A DNA stretch of 64,000 nucleotides from Owenia fusiformis (GCA_903813345.2 CAIIXF020000009.1:30104740-30168739); one strand, 5' to 3'. Numbered from the stretch's first letter, positions 1 through 13,400 are shown. A program made the numbers and translations. Notes: generated by a model from the sequence alone, not told the origin.

Positions 1-168
1 CTTGACAGTATGGATAAATTGAATAGATATCATTCCCCCTAAAGTACGAGGTGAAGGATTTGGTTTCATTGTTATCTCATATAAAGTAATGCTTAATTTA
101 TGTACCTTTTCATTTGCATTTTCCAGTGATTGCTTTGCTTCTTCAAGGTCATCCCTAAGTTTGTAAAT
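1..168 (-). CDS. Internal or 3' exon, charged helical segment (possibly gene A)
   Basis: On the minus strand a good acceptor (T-rich tract ending in TTTTCAG at 169-171) opens a frame that stays open for 56 codons to the window edge. The peptide starts IYKLRDDLEEAKQSLENANE and is strongly helical and charged in its first half; the second half (KPNPSPRTLGG then ISIQFIHTVK) is not. The acceptor is phase 0, which matches the phase-0 donor at the end of the large exon at 21492-23747, so it could be the next exon of that gene across a 21 kb satellite-filled intron. It could equally belong to a different gene. There is no recognisable domain. Confidence 0.5.
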   Translation of the reverse strand, partial: MYKLRDDLEEAKQSLENANEKVHKLSITLYEITMKPNPSPRTLGGMISIQFIHTVK

Positions 169-234
169 CTGAAAAATAATTGAATTAACAAGTGTTAATT
201 TATTGTTACCAGCTGATGGATTTATTGAGTTTTT

Positions 235-1250
235 ATCCCACTGAACAAAGTTCGAGGGGGATATAGGAAAGCCATCCGTCTGTTTGTCTGGCCATCCATT
301 CCTCCATCTGTCCGTTTGTCGGAATAATGATAATTCAAATACTGGTTGATGGATTTGATTCAAACTTTATAGACTTATGCCTTATGGGAGTACAACCTCT
401 GCTCAAGAATGAATTTTCAATAATAGCCACTCAGTTCAAAATGACTGCCATTTTTCACAAATGTAATCTTTGATAACTCAAATACCAGTTCACAAATTCA
501 GTTAAAATTTTACATACTGATGCCTAGGGACAAAGGAGCTACGCCAAAGAAGAGATTTTTAAAATGGCTGCTAAATATCAAAATTTTTCGTAAAAAACAT
601 AATCTTTGATAATTCAAATACCATTGAACAGATGTGCTTCAAATTTTATATGATGATGCCTAGGGACAAATTATATTTATTCAAGAAAGAAATTTTAAGA
701 TGGTGGCTAAATTTCAAAATGGCTGCCATATTTTCATTAAAAAATGTAATCAAATACTAGTAGATGGATTTAGTTCAAATTTTATATGCTTATGCCTAGG
801 GACAAAGGAGCTATGCTGGAGAAGAGATGTTCAAAATGGTTGCTAAATATCAAAATGGCAGCCATTTTTTGTAACTCAAATACCAGTGAACAGATTTGGT
901 TCAAATTCTATATGGTGATGCCTAGGGAAAAAGGAGGTTTGTTCACGAAAGAATTTTCAAAATGGTTGCTGAATTTTAAAATGGCCACCATTTCCATAAA
1001 AAATGCAATCTTTGATAACTCAAATACAAGTTGACAGATTATGTTCAAATTTTATATGCTGATGCTTCGGGACAAAGGAGCTACGCTGAAGAAGGGATTT
1101 TCAAAATGGCTGTTAAAATATCAAAATGGCGGCCATTTTTCTTAGAAAATGCAATCTTTGATAACTCAAATACCAGTGAATATGTTGCTTCAATGGGATT
1201 GAAAGCTTTCAAAACTATGCAGAATTAATTTTCAAGTATGTCTAATCAAA
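235..1250. repeat. Dispersed repeat with about six degenerate 120-145 bp tandem units
   Basis: The block opens with a module containing GAACAAAGTTCGAGGGGGAT and a CTGTCTGTCCGT-rich stretch, then has about six tandem units. Each unit carries TTTGATAACTCAAATACCAG, CTAGGGACAAAGGAG and AAAATGGCTGCTAAATATCA-type words (starts near 471, 609, 745, 870, 1011, 1157). Related pieces recur at 44560-44830 and 60770-61080, so this is a genome-wide family. Short open frames at 786-1228 are repeat-derived and their peptides repeat with the unit; I do not call them genes. Confidence 0.8.
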
Positions 1251-1319
1251 TTATCAAAAAAGATTCATATTTAACTAGATTTGTAAATTGAACAAAGTTC
1301 AATTTAAGACTCCAGATTG

Positions 1320-1535
1320 ATTTACTTGAGTAAAGAGCTGAGTAAGTAACTGAGTAGGAAGCTGAGTAAGTAGATGATTAAGTAATTGAGTAAGTAGCTG
1401 AGTAGGTAGCTGAGTAAGCAGCTGAGCAGGTAGCTGAGTAAGTAGCTGAGTAGGTAGCTGAGTAAGTAGCTGAGTAGGTAGCTGAGTAGGTAGCTAAGTA
1501 GGTAGCCGAGTAGGTAAGTAGGTAGGTAAGTAGGA
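1320..1535. repeat. GAGTAAGTAGCT minisatellite, copy 1
   Basis: Tandem 8-12 bp units of the form GCTGAGTAAGTA/GCTGAGTAGGTA run for about 215 bp. The same minisatellite recurs at the same relative place in each of the first four higher-order satellite units, just after a conserved AAATTGAACAAGTTCAATTT element. Confidence 0.9.
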
Positions 1536-3020
1536 ATTTTTGACCGGAAGTCGGATTGAAATTTGGTTTGCAGATTTGGATTCCTGAGAAAATTCTACCC
1601 TTAATTCATAACTCATTTTATTTTGACCTACTTTACGGACACCATATCTCAAAAGTGGGTCAAAATACTCTCTGACGGCAAAAGGCTAACACTATTAGTA
1701 CACTCTTTGCTACATGTATACAAAATTTTGAAGCAAATCCTAAAAGTGTAGTGCCAGAATCGCAAAAATAAGGAAAAACTATGAATTTGACCTAGATTTT
1801 GACCTAGGCATTTTGGTGTCCGAATATTGAAATAAGGTAGCTTTTGAGGTCCCCTTCTTTTATAGGAATTCATTATCTTAAGCTGTACTCAATCTATATC
1901 TCGTATTTTACTCTTCAAAAAAATTTTTTTTCCTTGACTTTCTATCAGGATAACATCAGATCGATTTTTCTCGAAATTTCAAAACGCCATAACTTTCAAA
2001 CCGGAAGTCGGATCGAAATTTGATTTAAAGATTCGGATTCCTGACAAAATTCTACCCCTTATTCATAACTCATACGTTAAATTTGGCGAATTTTTATTTT
2101 GACCTACTTTTCGGACACGCCATAACTTTGGAAACAGAAGTCGGATCGAAATTTGGTTTGCAGATTCGGATTCCAGAGAAAATTCTACTCTTAATTCATA
2201 ACTAATATGTAAAATTTGGAGAATTTTTTATTTTGACCTACTTTTCGGACACCATATCTCAAAAGTGGGTCAAAATACTTCCTGACGGCAAAAGGCTAAC
2301 ACTATTAGCACACTCTTGGCTACATGTATACAAATTTTCGAAGAATATAATTAATCTGTAGTGTCAGAATCGCAAAAATAAGGAAAAACTTTGAATTTGA
2401 CCTAGATTTTGACCTAGGCATTTTGGTGTCCAAATTTTTATGAAAAGAAGGTCTTGTGGTCCCTTTCTTTTATGGGCTTCCATTATGTTTAGCTGTGCTT
2501 AGTCTATATCTCGTATTTTACACTTCAAAAAAATATTTTTTCCTATTGAATTAACATGGGGCACCAAATTTAGCGATTTTTGAATTTTCAAAACGCCATA
2601 ACTTCTGAACCGGAAGTCAGATCGAAATTTGGTTTTCAGATTCGGAATCCTGAGAAAATTTCCTATATGACTGATATCCTGGACATTGGATTCGAAGAAA
2701 TTTTTTTTGGACCTCGTTTTCGGACACTGATATCTCGAAATCGGTTTGAGATACCAAAAAACTAAATCGATCCTAGGTTTTCTACTTTTTTATGAGGAAC
2801 ACAATGAAAAAAACCAGGATCAAAAATATTGAAGGACGACCGAGATAATGGGAAAAAGTGACAAAGTACTGGATTTGACCTAGTTCTTGACCTTTGACCT
2901 AGATAAAAATTTGACCTAATTTCCCATCATCCCAGATACATTCCCTAGTTAATCATGTAAGCAGCTTAAAGTAAGCTCTTCTAGTTGGCGAGAAATCTGG
3001 GAAGGAGGAAGAGGAAGAAA
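1536..3020. repeat. Satellite block 1 (about 500 bp monomers)
   Basis: Diverged copies of a monomer, each with the words CGCCATAACTTCCGAACCGG, GGATTCCTGAGAAAATTCTA, TTTTGACCTACTTTTCGGAC, GACGGCAAAAGGCTAACACT and GTGTCAGAATCGCAAAAATA. Copies are sometimes truncated and joined at the CGGACA...GCCATAAC step (for example near 2105). The unit ends with a module holding a perfect TGACCT-T-TGACCT direct repeat (2888-2900). Open frames here are repeat shadows. Confidence 0.9.
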
Positions 3021-3079
3021 GAATAACTAGATTTGTGAAATTGAACAAGTTCAATTTAAGACTCCAGATTTATTTGACC

Positions 3080-3310
3080 TAGATAGATCAGTAAAGAGCT
3101 GAGTAAGTAACTGAGTAATTAGCTGAGTAAGTACCTTAGTAGTAGTTGAGTAAGTAGCTGAGTAAGTAACTGAGTAAAAAGCTGAGTAGGTAGCTGAGTA
3201 AGTAGCTGAGTAAGTACCTGAGTTAGTAGCTGAGTAAGTTGCTAAGTAAGTAATAATTAATTAAGTAATTGAGTAAGTAGTCAAATAAGTAGCTGAGTAG
3301 GGAGAGGTAA
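3080..3310. repeat. GAGTAAGTAGCT minisatellite, copy 2
   Basis: Tandem GCTGAGTAAGTA-type units, preceded at 3040-3060 by the AAATTGAACAAGTTCAATTT inverted repeat. It marks the start of the next higher-order unit. Confidence 0.9.
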
Positions 3311-5390
3311 AGTAGGGTATGCAGTATGCAGTATGTTTGATCAATCTGCATCGTGAATACTGACAAGTGGGAATTTCAAACTTCAAAATGGCGTAGAATC
3401 TAAACCGGGGGTCGGATTGCAATTTTAATTTCAGATCCGGATTCCTGAGGAAATTCTACCCCTAATTCATAACTCATACTTTAAAATTGGAGAACTTTTA
3501 TTTTGACCTACATTTCGGACACCATATCTCAAAAGTGGGTCAAAAAACTTATTGACGGCAAAATGTTAACATTATTAGCACACTCTTTACTACAAGTATA
3601 CAAAATTTCGGAGAATATCATTGAAGTGTAGTGTCAGAATCGCAAAATAAAAAAAAACTATGAATTTGACCTAGATTTTGAACTAGGTATTTTGGTGTCC
3701 AAACTTTGAAGGAAAGTAGCTTTTGAGGTCCCCTTCTTCTATGGGCTTTCATTATATTTAGCTTTACTCATTCTATATCTCGTATTTTTACACTTCAAAA
3801 AATTATTCGGTCCCATTGATTTAACATGGGGCACCAAATTTAGCGATTTTTGAGATTTGAAAACGCCATAACTTCCGCACGGGAAGTCGGATCAAAATTT
3901 GGTTTGCAGATTCGGATTCCTGATAAAATTCTACCCCTTATTTATAACTCATACGTTAAATTTGAAGATTTTTTTATTTTGACCTACTTTTGGGACACCA
4001 TATCTCAAAAGAAGGTCAAAATACTTTTTGACGGCAAAACGCTAACACTATAAGCATACTCTTGGCTACATGTATACACAATTTCGAAGAATATAATTAA
4101 AGTGTAGTGTCAAAATCGCAAAAATAAGGAAAAACTTTGAATTTGACCTTAATTTTGACCTAGGCATTTGTGTGTCCAAATTTTTAAGCTAGATGGCTTT
4201 TGAGGTCGCCTTCTTTTAAAAGCTTCCATTATATTTAGCTGAACTCAGTCTATATTTCGTATTTTTCACTTCAAAAAAAATCTTTTTTCCCATTGACTTA
4301 ACATGGGCACCAAATTTAGCGATTTTTGAGCTTTCAAAACGCCATAACTTCCAAACCAAAAGTCGGATTGAAATTTGGTTTGCAGATTCGGATTCCTGGG
4401 ATAATTCTACCCTTAATTCATAACTCATACGTTGAATTTGTAGAACTTTTTATTTTGACCTACTTTTCGGACACGCCATAACTTCCGAACCGGAAGTCTG
4501 ATCGAAATTTGGTTTGCAGATCCGGATTCCTGACAAAATCCTACCCCTAATTCATAACTCATACGTTAAATTTGAAGAACTTTATATTTTGACCTACATT
4601 TGGGACACCATATCTCAAAAGTGGGTCAAAATATTTTCTGACGGCAAAAGGCTAACACTATTAGCACACTCTTGGCTACATGTATACACAATTTTGAAGA
4701 ATATAATTAAAGTGTAGTGTCAGAATCGCAAAAATAAGGAAAAACTTTGAATTTGACCTAGATTTTGACCTAGGCATTTTGGTGTCCAAATTTTTAAGAA
4801 AAGAAGATTTTGAGATCCCTTTCTTTTATGGGCTTCCATTATGTTTTAGCTGTACTTAGTCTATATCTCATATTTTACACTTCAAAAAAATCTTTTTTTC
4901 CATTGAATTAACATGGGACACCAAATTTAGCGATTTTTGAGCTTTCAAAACGATATAACTTCCGAACCGAAAGTCGGATCGAAATTTGGTTTTCAGATTC
5001 AGAATCCTGAGAAAATTTCCTACAAGACCAGTAGCCTGGACATTTAATTGGGAGAACCTTTTTTTGGACCTCGTTTTCGGACACTGATATCTCGAAATCG
5101 GTTTGAGATATCAAAAAACTAAATCGACCTGTTTTCCCCTACTTTTTTATGAGGAACACAATGAAAAAAACCCGGATTGAAAATATTGAAGGACGACCGA
5201 GAAAATTGAAAAAAGTGACAAAGTACTTGATTTGACCTAGTTCTTGACCTTTGACCTAGATAAAAATTTGACCTAATTTCCCATCATCCCAGATACATTC
5301 CCTAGTTGATCATGTAAGTAGCTTAAAGTAAGTTCTTCTAGTTGGTGAGAAATCTTGTAAGGAGGAAGAGGAAGAAAGAATAATAATAAC
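3311..5390. repeat. Satellite block 2
   Basis: Four to five monomers of the same satellite, ending in the TGACCTTTGACCT module (5245-5257). The spacing from the 3040 inverted repeat to the one near 5400 gives a higher-order period of about 2.37 kb. No gene is seen. Confidence 0.9.
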
Positions 5391-5454
5391 TAGATTTGTG
5401 AAATTGAACAAGTTCAATTTAAGACTCCAGATTTATTTGACCTAGATAGATCAG

Positions 5455-5680
5455 TAAAGAGCTGAGTAAGTAACTGAGTAATTAGCTGAGTAAGTACCTT
5501 TGTAGTAGTTGAGTAAGTAGCTGAGTAAGTAACTGAGTAAAAAGCTGAGTAGGTAGCTGAGTAAGTAGCTGAGTAAGTACCTGAGTTAGTAGCTGAGTAA
5601 GTTGCTAAGGAAGTAATAACTAATTAAGTAATTGAGTAAGTAGTCAAATAAGTAGCTGAGTAGGTAGAGAGGTAAAGTAG
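5455..5680. repeat. GAGTAAGTAGCT minisatellite, copy 3
   Basis: Close copy of the 3080-3310 minisatellite, in the same context and orientation. Confidence 0.9.
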
Positions 5681-8250
5681 GGTATGCAGGAATTTTTGAA
5701 AGTATATTTGATCAATCTGCATCGTGAAAACTGGCAAGTGCGAATTTCAAACTTCAAAATGGCGTAGAATCTAAACCGGGGGTCGGATTAATTTCAGATC
5801 CAGATTCCTGAGGAAATTCTACCCCTAATTCATAACTCATACTTTAAAATTGGAGAACTTTTTATTTTGACCTACATTTCGGACACCATATCTCAAAAGT
5901 GGGTCAAAAAACTTATTGACGGCAAAATGTTAACATTATTAGCACACTCTTTGCTACAAGTTTACAAAATTTCGGAGAATATCATTGAAGTGTAGTGTCA
6001 GAATCGCAAAATAAAAAAAACTATGAATTTGACCTAGATTTTGAACTAGGTATTTTGGTGTCCAAACTTTGAAGGAAAGTAGCTTTTGAGGTCCCCTTCT
6101 TCTATGGGCTTTCATTATGTTTAGCTGTACTCATTCTATATCTCGTATTTTTATACTTCAAAAAATTATTCGGTCCCATTGATTTAACATGGGGCACCAA
6201 ATTTAGCGATTTTTGAGATTTCAAAACGCCATAACTTCAAAACAAGTAGTCGGATCGAAATTTGGTTTGCAGATCTAGATTTCTGAGAAAATTCTACCCT
6301 TAATTCATAACTCATACGTTAAATTTGGAAAACTTTTAACTTTGGCCTACTTTTCGGACACCATATCTCAAAAGTGGGTCAAAATACTTTCTGACGGCAA
6401 AACGCTAACACTATTAGCATACTTTTTGCTACCTGTATACAAACTTTTAAAGCAAATCATTTAAATATAGTGTCAGAATCGCAAAAATAAGGGAAAACTA
6501 TAAATTTGACCTAGATTTTGACCTAGGCATTTTGGTGTCCAAATTTTGGAGCTAAGTAGCCTTCGAGGTCCCCTTCTTTAATAGGCTTTCATTATATTAA
6601 GCTGTACTCAGTCTATATCTCGTATTTTACACTTCAAAAAAATCTTTTTTCCCATTGACATAACATGGGGCAGCAAATTTAGCGATTTTTGAGCTTTCAA
6701 AACACCATAACTTCCGAACAGGAGGTCGAATCAGAATTTGATTTGCAGATTCGGATTCCTGATAAAATTCTACTCCTTATTCATAACTCATACGTTACAT
6801 TTGAAGATTTTTTTATTTTGACCTACTTTTGGGACACCATATCTCAAAAGTGGGTCAAAATACTTTTTGACGGCAAAAGGCTAACACTATTAGCACACTC
6901 TTGGCTACATGTATACACAATTTCGAAGAATATAATTAAAGTGTAGTGTCAGAATCGCAAAAATAAGGAAAAGCTTTGAATTTGACCTAGATTTTGACCT
7001 AGGCATTTTGTTGTCCAAATTTTCAAAATTAGAAGGTTTTGAGGTCCCCTTCTTTTATTGGGCTTCCATTATGTTTAGCTGTACTCAGTCTATATCTCGT
7101 ATTTTACACTTCAAAAAAATGTTTTTTCCCATTGACATAACATGGGGCACCAAATTTAGCGATTTTTGAGCTTTCAAAACACCATAACTTCCGAACCGGA
7201 AGTCGGATCGAAATTTGGTTTGCAGATTTGGATTCCAGAGAAAATTCTATCCTTAATTCATAGCTCATACGTTAAATTTGGAAACTTTATATTTTGACCT
7301 ACTTTTCGGACACGCCATAACTTCTAAACCGGAAGTCGGATCGAAATTTGGTTTGCAGATTCGGATTCCTAAGAAAATTCTATACTTAATTCATAACTCA
7401 AACGTCAAATTTTGAGAATTTTTTATTTTGACCTACTTTTCGGACACCATATCTCAAAAATTGGGCAAAATACTTCCTGACGGCAAAAGGCTAACACTAT
7501 TAGCAGACTCTTAGCTACATGTATACAAAATTTCAAAGAATATAATTAATCTGTTGTGTCAGAATCGCAAAAATAAGGAAAAACTTTGAATTTGACCTAG
7601 ATTTTGACCTAGGCATTTTGGTGTCCAAATTTTGAAGCTAGATGGCTTATGAGGTCCCCTTCTTTTTAAAGCTTTCATTATATTTAGCTGAACTCAGTCT
7701 ATATTTCGTATTTTTCACTTCAAAAAAATATTTTTTCCCATTGACTTAACATGGGCACCAAATTTAGCGATTTTTGAGCTTTCAAAACGCCATAACTTCC
7801 GAACGGGAAGTCGGATCAAAATTTGGTTTGCAGATTCGGATTCCTGAGAAAATTTTACCCTTATTTCATAGCTCAAATGTTAAATTTGAAGAACTTTTTG
7901 GTTTTGACCTACTTTCAGGACGCCATATCTCAAAATCGCTAAGAGTAATCAAAAAACGGATGGCACACTCTCGATTTGTTTTTTTCTAAGCTACATGTAG
8001 AAACTAAGATGAAGTAGTTACGACAAACAACAACGAAGATAATTGACAGAATGTTGATTTGACCTTGATTTGACCTAGTTCTTGACCCTTGACCTAGATA
8101 AAAATTTGACCTAATTTCCCATCATCCCAGGAACTGCCCCTAGTTGATCATGTAAGCAGCTTAAAGTAAATTCTTTTAGTTGGTGAGAAATCTGGGAAGG
8201 AGGAAGATTCTGAAAGAATAATAATAATAATAAAGAAAACTGACGAAAGC
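5681..8250. repeat. Satellite block 3
   Basis: Five to six monomers of the satellite in the same orientation, with the terminal DR1-like module mutated here (TGACCCTTGACCT near 8085). The higher-order period from the preceding unit is about 2.9 kb. No gene is seen. Confidence 0.9.
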
Positions 8251-8253
8251 AAT

Positions 8254-8279
8254 AGACTCCAGATTTTCATCTGGAGTCT
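8254..8279. repeat. ACTCCAGAT hairpin
   Basis: A perfect 11 bp stem (AGACTCCAGAT / ATCTGGAGTCT) with a 4 nt loop, in an AT-rich (TAA)n setting after a GAAAACTG...CAAT lead-in. The same hairpin recurs in tandem near 19460-19551 and 21216-21464. Confidence 0.9.
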
Positions 8280-8344
8280 AATAATAATAACTAGATTTGT
8301 GAAATTGAACAAGTTCAATTTAAGACTCCAGATTTATTTGACCT

Positions 8345-8575
8345 AGATTGATCAGTAAAGAGCTGAGTAAGTAACTGAGTAATTAGCTGAGTAAGTACCT
8401 TAGTAGTCGTTGAGTAAGTAACTGAGTAAAAAGCTGAGTAGGTAGCTGAGTAAGTAGCTGAGTAAGTACCTGAGTTAGTAGCTGAGTAAGTTGCTAAGTA
8501 AGTAATAACTAATTAAGTAATTGAGTAAGTAGTCAAATAAGTAGCTGAGTAGGTAGAGAGGTAAAGTAGGGTATG
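8345..8575. repeat. GAGTAAGTAGCT minisatellite, copy 4
   Basis: Fourth copy of the minisatellite, slightly shorter than copies 2 and 3 because one sub-block is missing. Confidence 0.9.
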
Positions 8576-8705
8576 CAGGAATTTTTGAAAGTATATTTGA
8601 TCAATCTGCATCGTGAATACTGTCAAGTGCGAATTTCAAACTTCAAAATGGCGTAGAATCTAAACCGGGGGTCGGATTGCAATTTTGATTTCAGATCCAG
8701 ATTCC

Positions 8706-10497
8706 GGGTGTCTACAAAACTAAGACCTAAGACCTACAAAACTAAGACCCCCCACGTAATAAAACTAAGACCCTGGTATAAAACTAAGACCTCCCACGTT
8801 ATAAGACTAAGACCCTGTTATAAAACTAAGACCCCCCATGTAATAAAACTAAGACCCTGTTATAAAACTAAGACCCCCACGTTATAAAACTAAGACCCTG
8901 TTATAAAACTAAGACCGCCCACGTAATAAAACTAAGACCCCCCCACGTTATAAAACTAAGACCCTGTTATAAAACTAAGACCCCCCACGTTATAAAACTA
9001 AGACCCTGTTATAAAGCTAAGACCCCCCACGTTATAAAACTAAGACCCTGTTATAAAACTAAGACCCCCCACGTAATAAAACTAAGACCCTGTTATAAAA
9101 CTAAGACCCCCCACGTTATAAAACTAAGACCCTGTTATAAAACTAAGACCCCCACGTTATAAAACTAAGACCCTGTTATAAAACTAAGACCCCCACGTTA
9201 TAAAACTAAGACCCTGTTATAAAACTAACACCGCCCACGTAATAAAACTAAGACCCCCCCACGTTATAAAACTAAGACCCTGTTATAAAACTAAGACCCC
9301 CCACGTTATAAAACTAAGACCCTGTTATAAAGCTAAGACCCCCCACGTTATAAAACTAAGACCCTGTTATAAAACTAAGACCCCCACGTTATAAAACTAA
9401 GACACTGTTACAAAACTAAGACCCCCACGTAATAAAACTAAGACCCTGTTATAAAACTAAGACCCCCCAGAATATTTTGAATTTTTCAGAAAATGTGTCC
9501 AACATATTGCTCTAAATGATAGGAGCTTTGAAATTTTGATTAAAACATTAATTAATATATTGGGCACATTTTCTGAAAAAATCAAAATATTATGTTCAGT
9601 GACCTTACCGATACCCTTACTTTTAACTTTTTTCAGTCACATTTTCAGAGGGCTGAAAAACCATTTCAGCATGGTTAGGGTCATTTTGACATGTCCAGTG
9701 TGATCCTGGTCATGTAAATGATAAATGGGAGTAGTAAAAATGACTGAAGATCAAAGCAGAACTCTGCTATCTTAGTTCAAAAAATCTAAAATCACATGGT
9801 TTTTTCATTTCCTGTTTGGTGTAAATTTCGAATAACTTCTCCAAGACCTTAAGCTTATCTTTATATCTATATCTATAAGACTATCTTTTGTATAATCTGT
9901 ATGTTACTGGGGAACACATGTGCCAGAGGCAAGACTACCTCGCGAGCAGAGCAAGCCACGATGATTGATTCTTAGTTTTATAACAGGGTCTTAGTTTTAT
10001 AACAGGGTCTTAGTTTTACAACGTGGGGGGTCTTAGTTTTATAACAGGGTCTTAGTTTTATAACGTGGGGGGTCTTAGTTTTATAACAGGGTCTTAGTTT
10101 TATAACGTGGGGGGTCTTAGTTTTATAACAGGGTCTTAGTTTTATTACGTGGAGGGTCTTAGTTTTATAACAGGGTCTTAGTTTTATTACGTGGGGGGTC
10201 TTAGTTTTATAACAGGGTCTTAGTTTTATAACGTGGGGGGTCTTAGTTTTATAACAGGGTCTTAGTTTTATTACGTGGGGGGTCTTAGTTTTATAACAGG
10301 GTCTTAGTTTTATAACGTGGGGGGTCTTAGTTTTATAACAGGGTCTTAGTTTTATTACATGGGGGGTCTTAGTTTTATAACAGGGTCTTAGTTTTATAAC
10401 GTGGGGGTCTTAGTTTTATAACAGGGTCTTAGTTTTATTACGTGGGGGTCTTAGTTTTGTAGGTCTTAGGTCTTAGGTCTTAGTTTTGTAGACACCC
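8706..10497. mobile_element. Foldback-type DNA transposon, complete, with target-site duplication
   Basis: The termini are exact inverted copies: GGGTGTCTACAAAACTAAGA on the left and its complement ending GTAGACACCC on the right. Each arm is itself a tandem array: about 770 bp on the left and 530 bp on the right of a roughly 42 bp unit that alternates AAAACTAAGACCCTGTTAT and AAAACTAAGACCCCCCACGT. The flanks are TCCAGATTCC (8696-8705) and TCCGGATTCC (10498-10507), a 10 bp target duplication with one mismatch. Satellite copies without the insertion (3410-3440) show this site intact. The roughly 490 bp centre (9475-9965) has no open frame of note, so the element is non-autonomous. Foldback and some Mutator-like elements share this design (family knowledge); the superfamily is not fixed by the sequence. 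Confidence 0.92.
9472..9590. repeat. Inner inverted repeat of the foldback element
   Basis: AATATTTTGAATTTTTCAGA at the left side of the centre is matched in inverse by TCTGAAAAAATCAAAATATT about 90 bp further on, with GTGTCC/GGGCAC continuing the stem. It is a second, nested stem inside the non-repetitive core. Confidence 0.8.
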
Positions 10498-13400
10498 TCC
10501 GGATTCCTGAGGAAATTCTACCCCTAATTCATAACTCATACTTTAAAATTGGAGAACTTTTTATTTTGACCTACATTTCGGACACCATATCTCAAAAGTG
10601 GGTCAAAAAACTTATTGACGACAAAATGTTAACATTATTAGCACACTCTTTGCTACAAGTATACAAAATTTCGGAGAATATCATTGAAGTGTAGTGTCAG
10701 AATCGCAAAATAAAAAAAAACTATGAATTTGACCTAGATTTTGAACTAGGTATTTTGGTGTCCAAACTTTGAAGGAAAGTAGCTTTTGAGGTCCCCTTCT
10801 TCTATGGGCTTTCATTATGTTTAGCTGTACTCATTCTATATCTCGTATTTTTACAATTCAAAACATTATTCGGTCCAATTGATTTAACATGGGGCACCAA
10901 ATTTAGCGATTTTTGAGATCTCAAAACGCCATAACTTAAGAACAAGTAGTCGGATCGAAATTTGGTTTGCAGATCTAGATTTCTGAGAAGATTCTCCCCT
11001 TAATTCATAACTCATACGTTAAATTTGGAAAACTTTTTACTTTGGCCTACTTTTCGGACACCATATCTCAAAAGTGGGTCAAAATACTCTCTGACGGCAA
11101 AACGCTAACACTATTAGCATACTCTTTGCTACCTGTATACAAAATTTTAAAGCAAATCATTTAAATATAGTGTCAGAATCGCAAAAATAAGGGAAAACTA
11201 TAAATTTGACCTAGATTTTGACCTAGGCATTTTGGTGTCCAAATTTTGGAGCTAAGTAGCCTTCAAGGTCCCCTTCTTTAATAGGCTTTCATTATATTAA
11301 GCTGTAATCAGTCTATATCTCGTATTTTACACTTCAAAAAATCTTTTTTCCCATTGACATAACATGGGGCAGCAAATTTAGTGATTTTAGAGCTTTCAAA
11401 ACGCCATAACTTCCGAACAGGAGGTCGAATCAAAATTTGATTTGCAGATTCGGATTTCTGATAAAATTCTACCCCTTATTCATACCTCATACGTTAATTT
11501 TGAAGATTTTTTTTATTTTGACCTACTTTTGGGACACCATATCTCAAAAGTGGGTCAAAATACTTTTTGACGGCAAAAGGCTTACACTATAAGCACACTC
11601 TTTGCTACATGTATACACAATTTCTAAGCATATAATTAAAGTGTAGTGTCAGAATCGCAAAAATAAGAAAAAACTTTGAATTTGACCTAGATTTTGACCT
11701 AGGCATTTTGGTGTCCAAATTTTGAAGCTAGATGGCTTATGAGGTCCCCTTCTTTTAAAAGGCTTTCATTATATTTAGCTGAACTCAGTCTATATTTCGT
11801 ATTTTTCACTTCAAAAAAATCTTTTTTCCCATTGACTTAACATGGGCACCAAATTTAGCGATTTTTGAGCTTTCAAAACGCCATAATTTCCGAACGGGAA
11901 GTCGGATCAGAATTTGGTTTGCAGATTCGGATTCCTAATAAAATTCTACCCCTTATTTATAACTCAACGTTAAATTCGAAGATTTTTTTATTTTGACCTA
12001 CTTTTGGGACACCATATCTCAAAAGTGGGTCAAAATACTTTTTGACGGCAAAAGGCTAACACTATAAGCATACTCCTGGCTACATGTATACACAATTTCG
12101 AAGAATATAATTAAAGTGTAGTGTCAGAATCGCAAAAATAAGGAAAAACTTTGAATTTGTCCTAGATTTTGACCTAGGCATTTGTGTGTCCAAATTTTTA
12201 AGCTAGATGGCTTTTGAGGTCCCCTTCTTTTAAAAGCTTCCATTATATTTAGCTGAACTCAGTCTATATTTCGTATTTTTCACTTTAAAAAAATCTTTTT
12301 TCCCATTGACTTAACATGGGCACCAAATTTAGCGATTTTTGAGTTTTCAAAACGCCATAACTTCCAAACCAAAAGTCGGATTGAAATTTGGTTTGCAGAT
12401 TCGGATTCCTGGGATAATTCTACCCTTAATTCATAACTCATACGTTGAATTTGTAGAACTTTTTATTTTGACCTACTTTTCGGACACGCCATAACTTCCG
12501 AACCGGAAGTCTGATCGAAATTTGGTTTGCAGATCCGGATTCCTGACAAAATCCTACCCCTAATTCATAACTCATACGTTAAATTTGAAGAACTTTATAT
12601 TTTGACCTACTTTTGGGACAACATATCTCAAAAGTGGGTCAAAATACTTTCTGACGGCAAAAAGCTAACACTATTAGCATACTCTTGGCTACAGGTATAC
12701 ACAATTTCGAAGAATATAATTAAAGTGTAGTGTCAGAATCGCAAAAATAAGGAAAAACTTTAAATTTGACCTAGATTTTGACCTAGGCATTTGTGTGTCA
12801 AAATTTTTAAGCTAGATGGCTTTTGAGGTCCCTTTCTTTTATGGGCTTCCATTATGTTTAGCTGTACTTAGTCTATATCTCATATTTTACACTTCAAAAA
12901 AATCTTTTTTTCCATTGAATTACCATGGGACACCAAATTTAGCGATTTTTGAGCTTTCAAAACGATATAACTTCCGAACCGGAAGTCGGATCGAAATTTG
13001 GTTTTCAGATTCGAAATCCTGAGAAAATTTCCTACAAGACCAGTAGCCTGGACATTTAATTGGGAGAACCTTTTTTTGGACCTCGTTTTGGGACACTGAT
13101 ATCTCGAAATCGGTTTGAGATATCAAAAAACTAAATCGACCTGTTTTCCCCTACTTTTTTATGAGGAACACAATGAAAAAAACCCGGATTGAAAATATTG
13201 AAGGACGACCGAGAAAATTGAAAAAAGTGACAAAGTACTGGATTTGACCTAGTTCTTGACCTTTGACCTAGAAAAAAATTTGACCTAATTTCCCATCATC
13301 CCAGATACATTCCCTAGTTGATCATCTAAGCAGCTTAAAGTAAGCTCTTCTAGTTGGTGAGAAATCTGGGAAGGAGGAAGATTCTGAAAGAATAATAATA
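10498..13400. repeat. Satellite block 4, continuation after the transposon
   Basis: The satellite picks up at the base where it was cut by the foldback element and continues with six to seven monomers to the DR1-like module (13257-13269). The segment 12466-12900 is nearly identical to 4460-4900, showing that higher-order units have been copied. No gene is seen. Confidence 0.9.

Noticed and set aside
8706-10497. CRISPR-like array of regular repeats
   Set aside because: Units are directly adjacent without unique spacers, exist in inverted arms and have target duplications; the DNA is animal.
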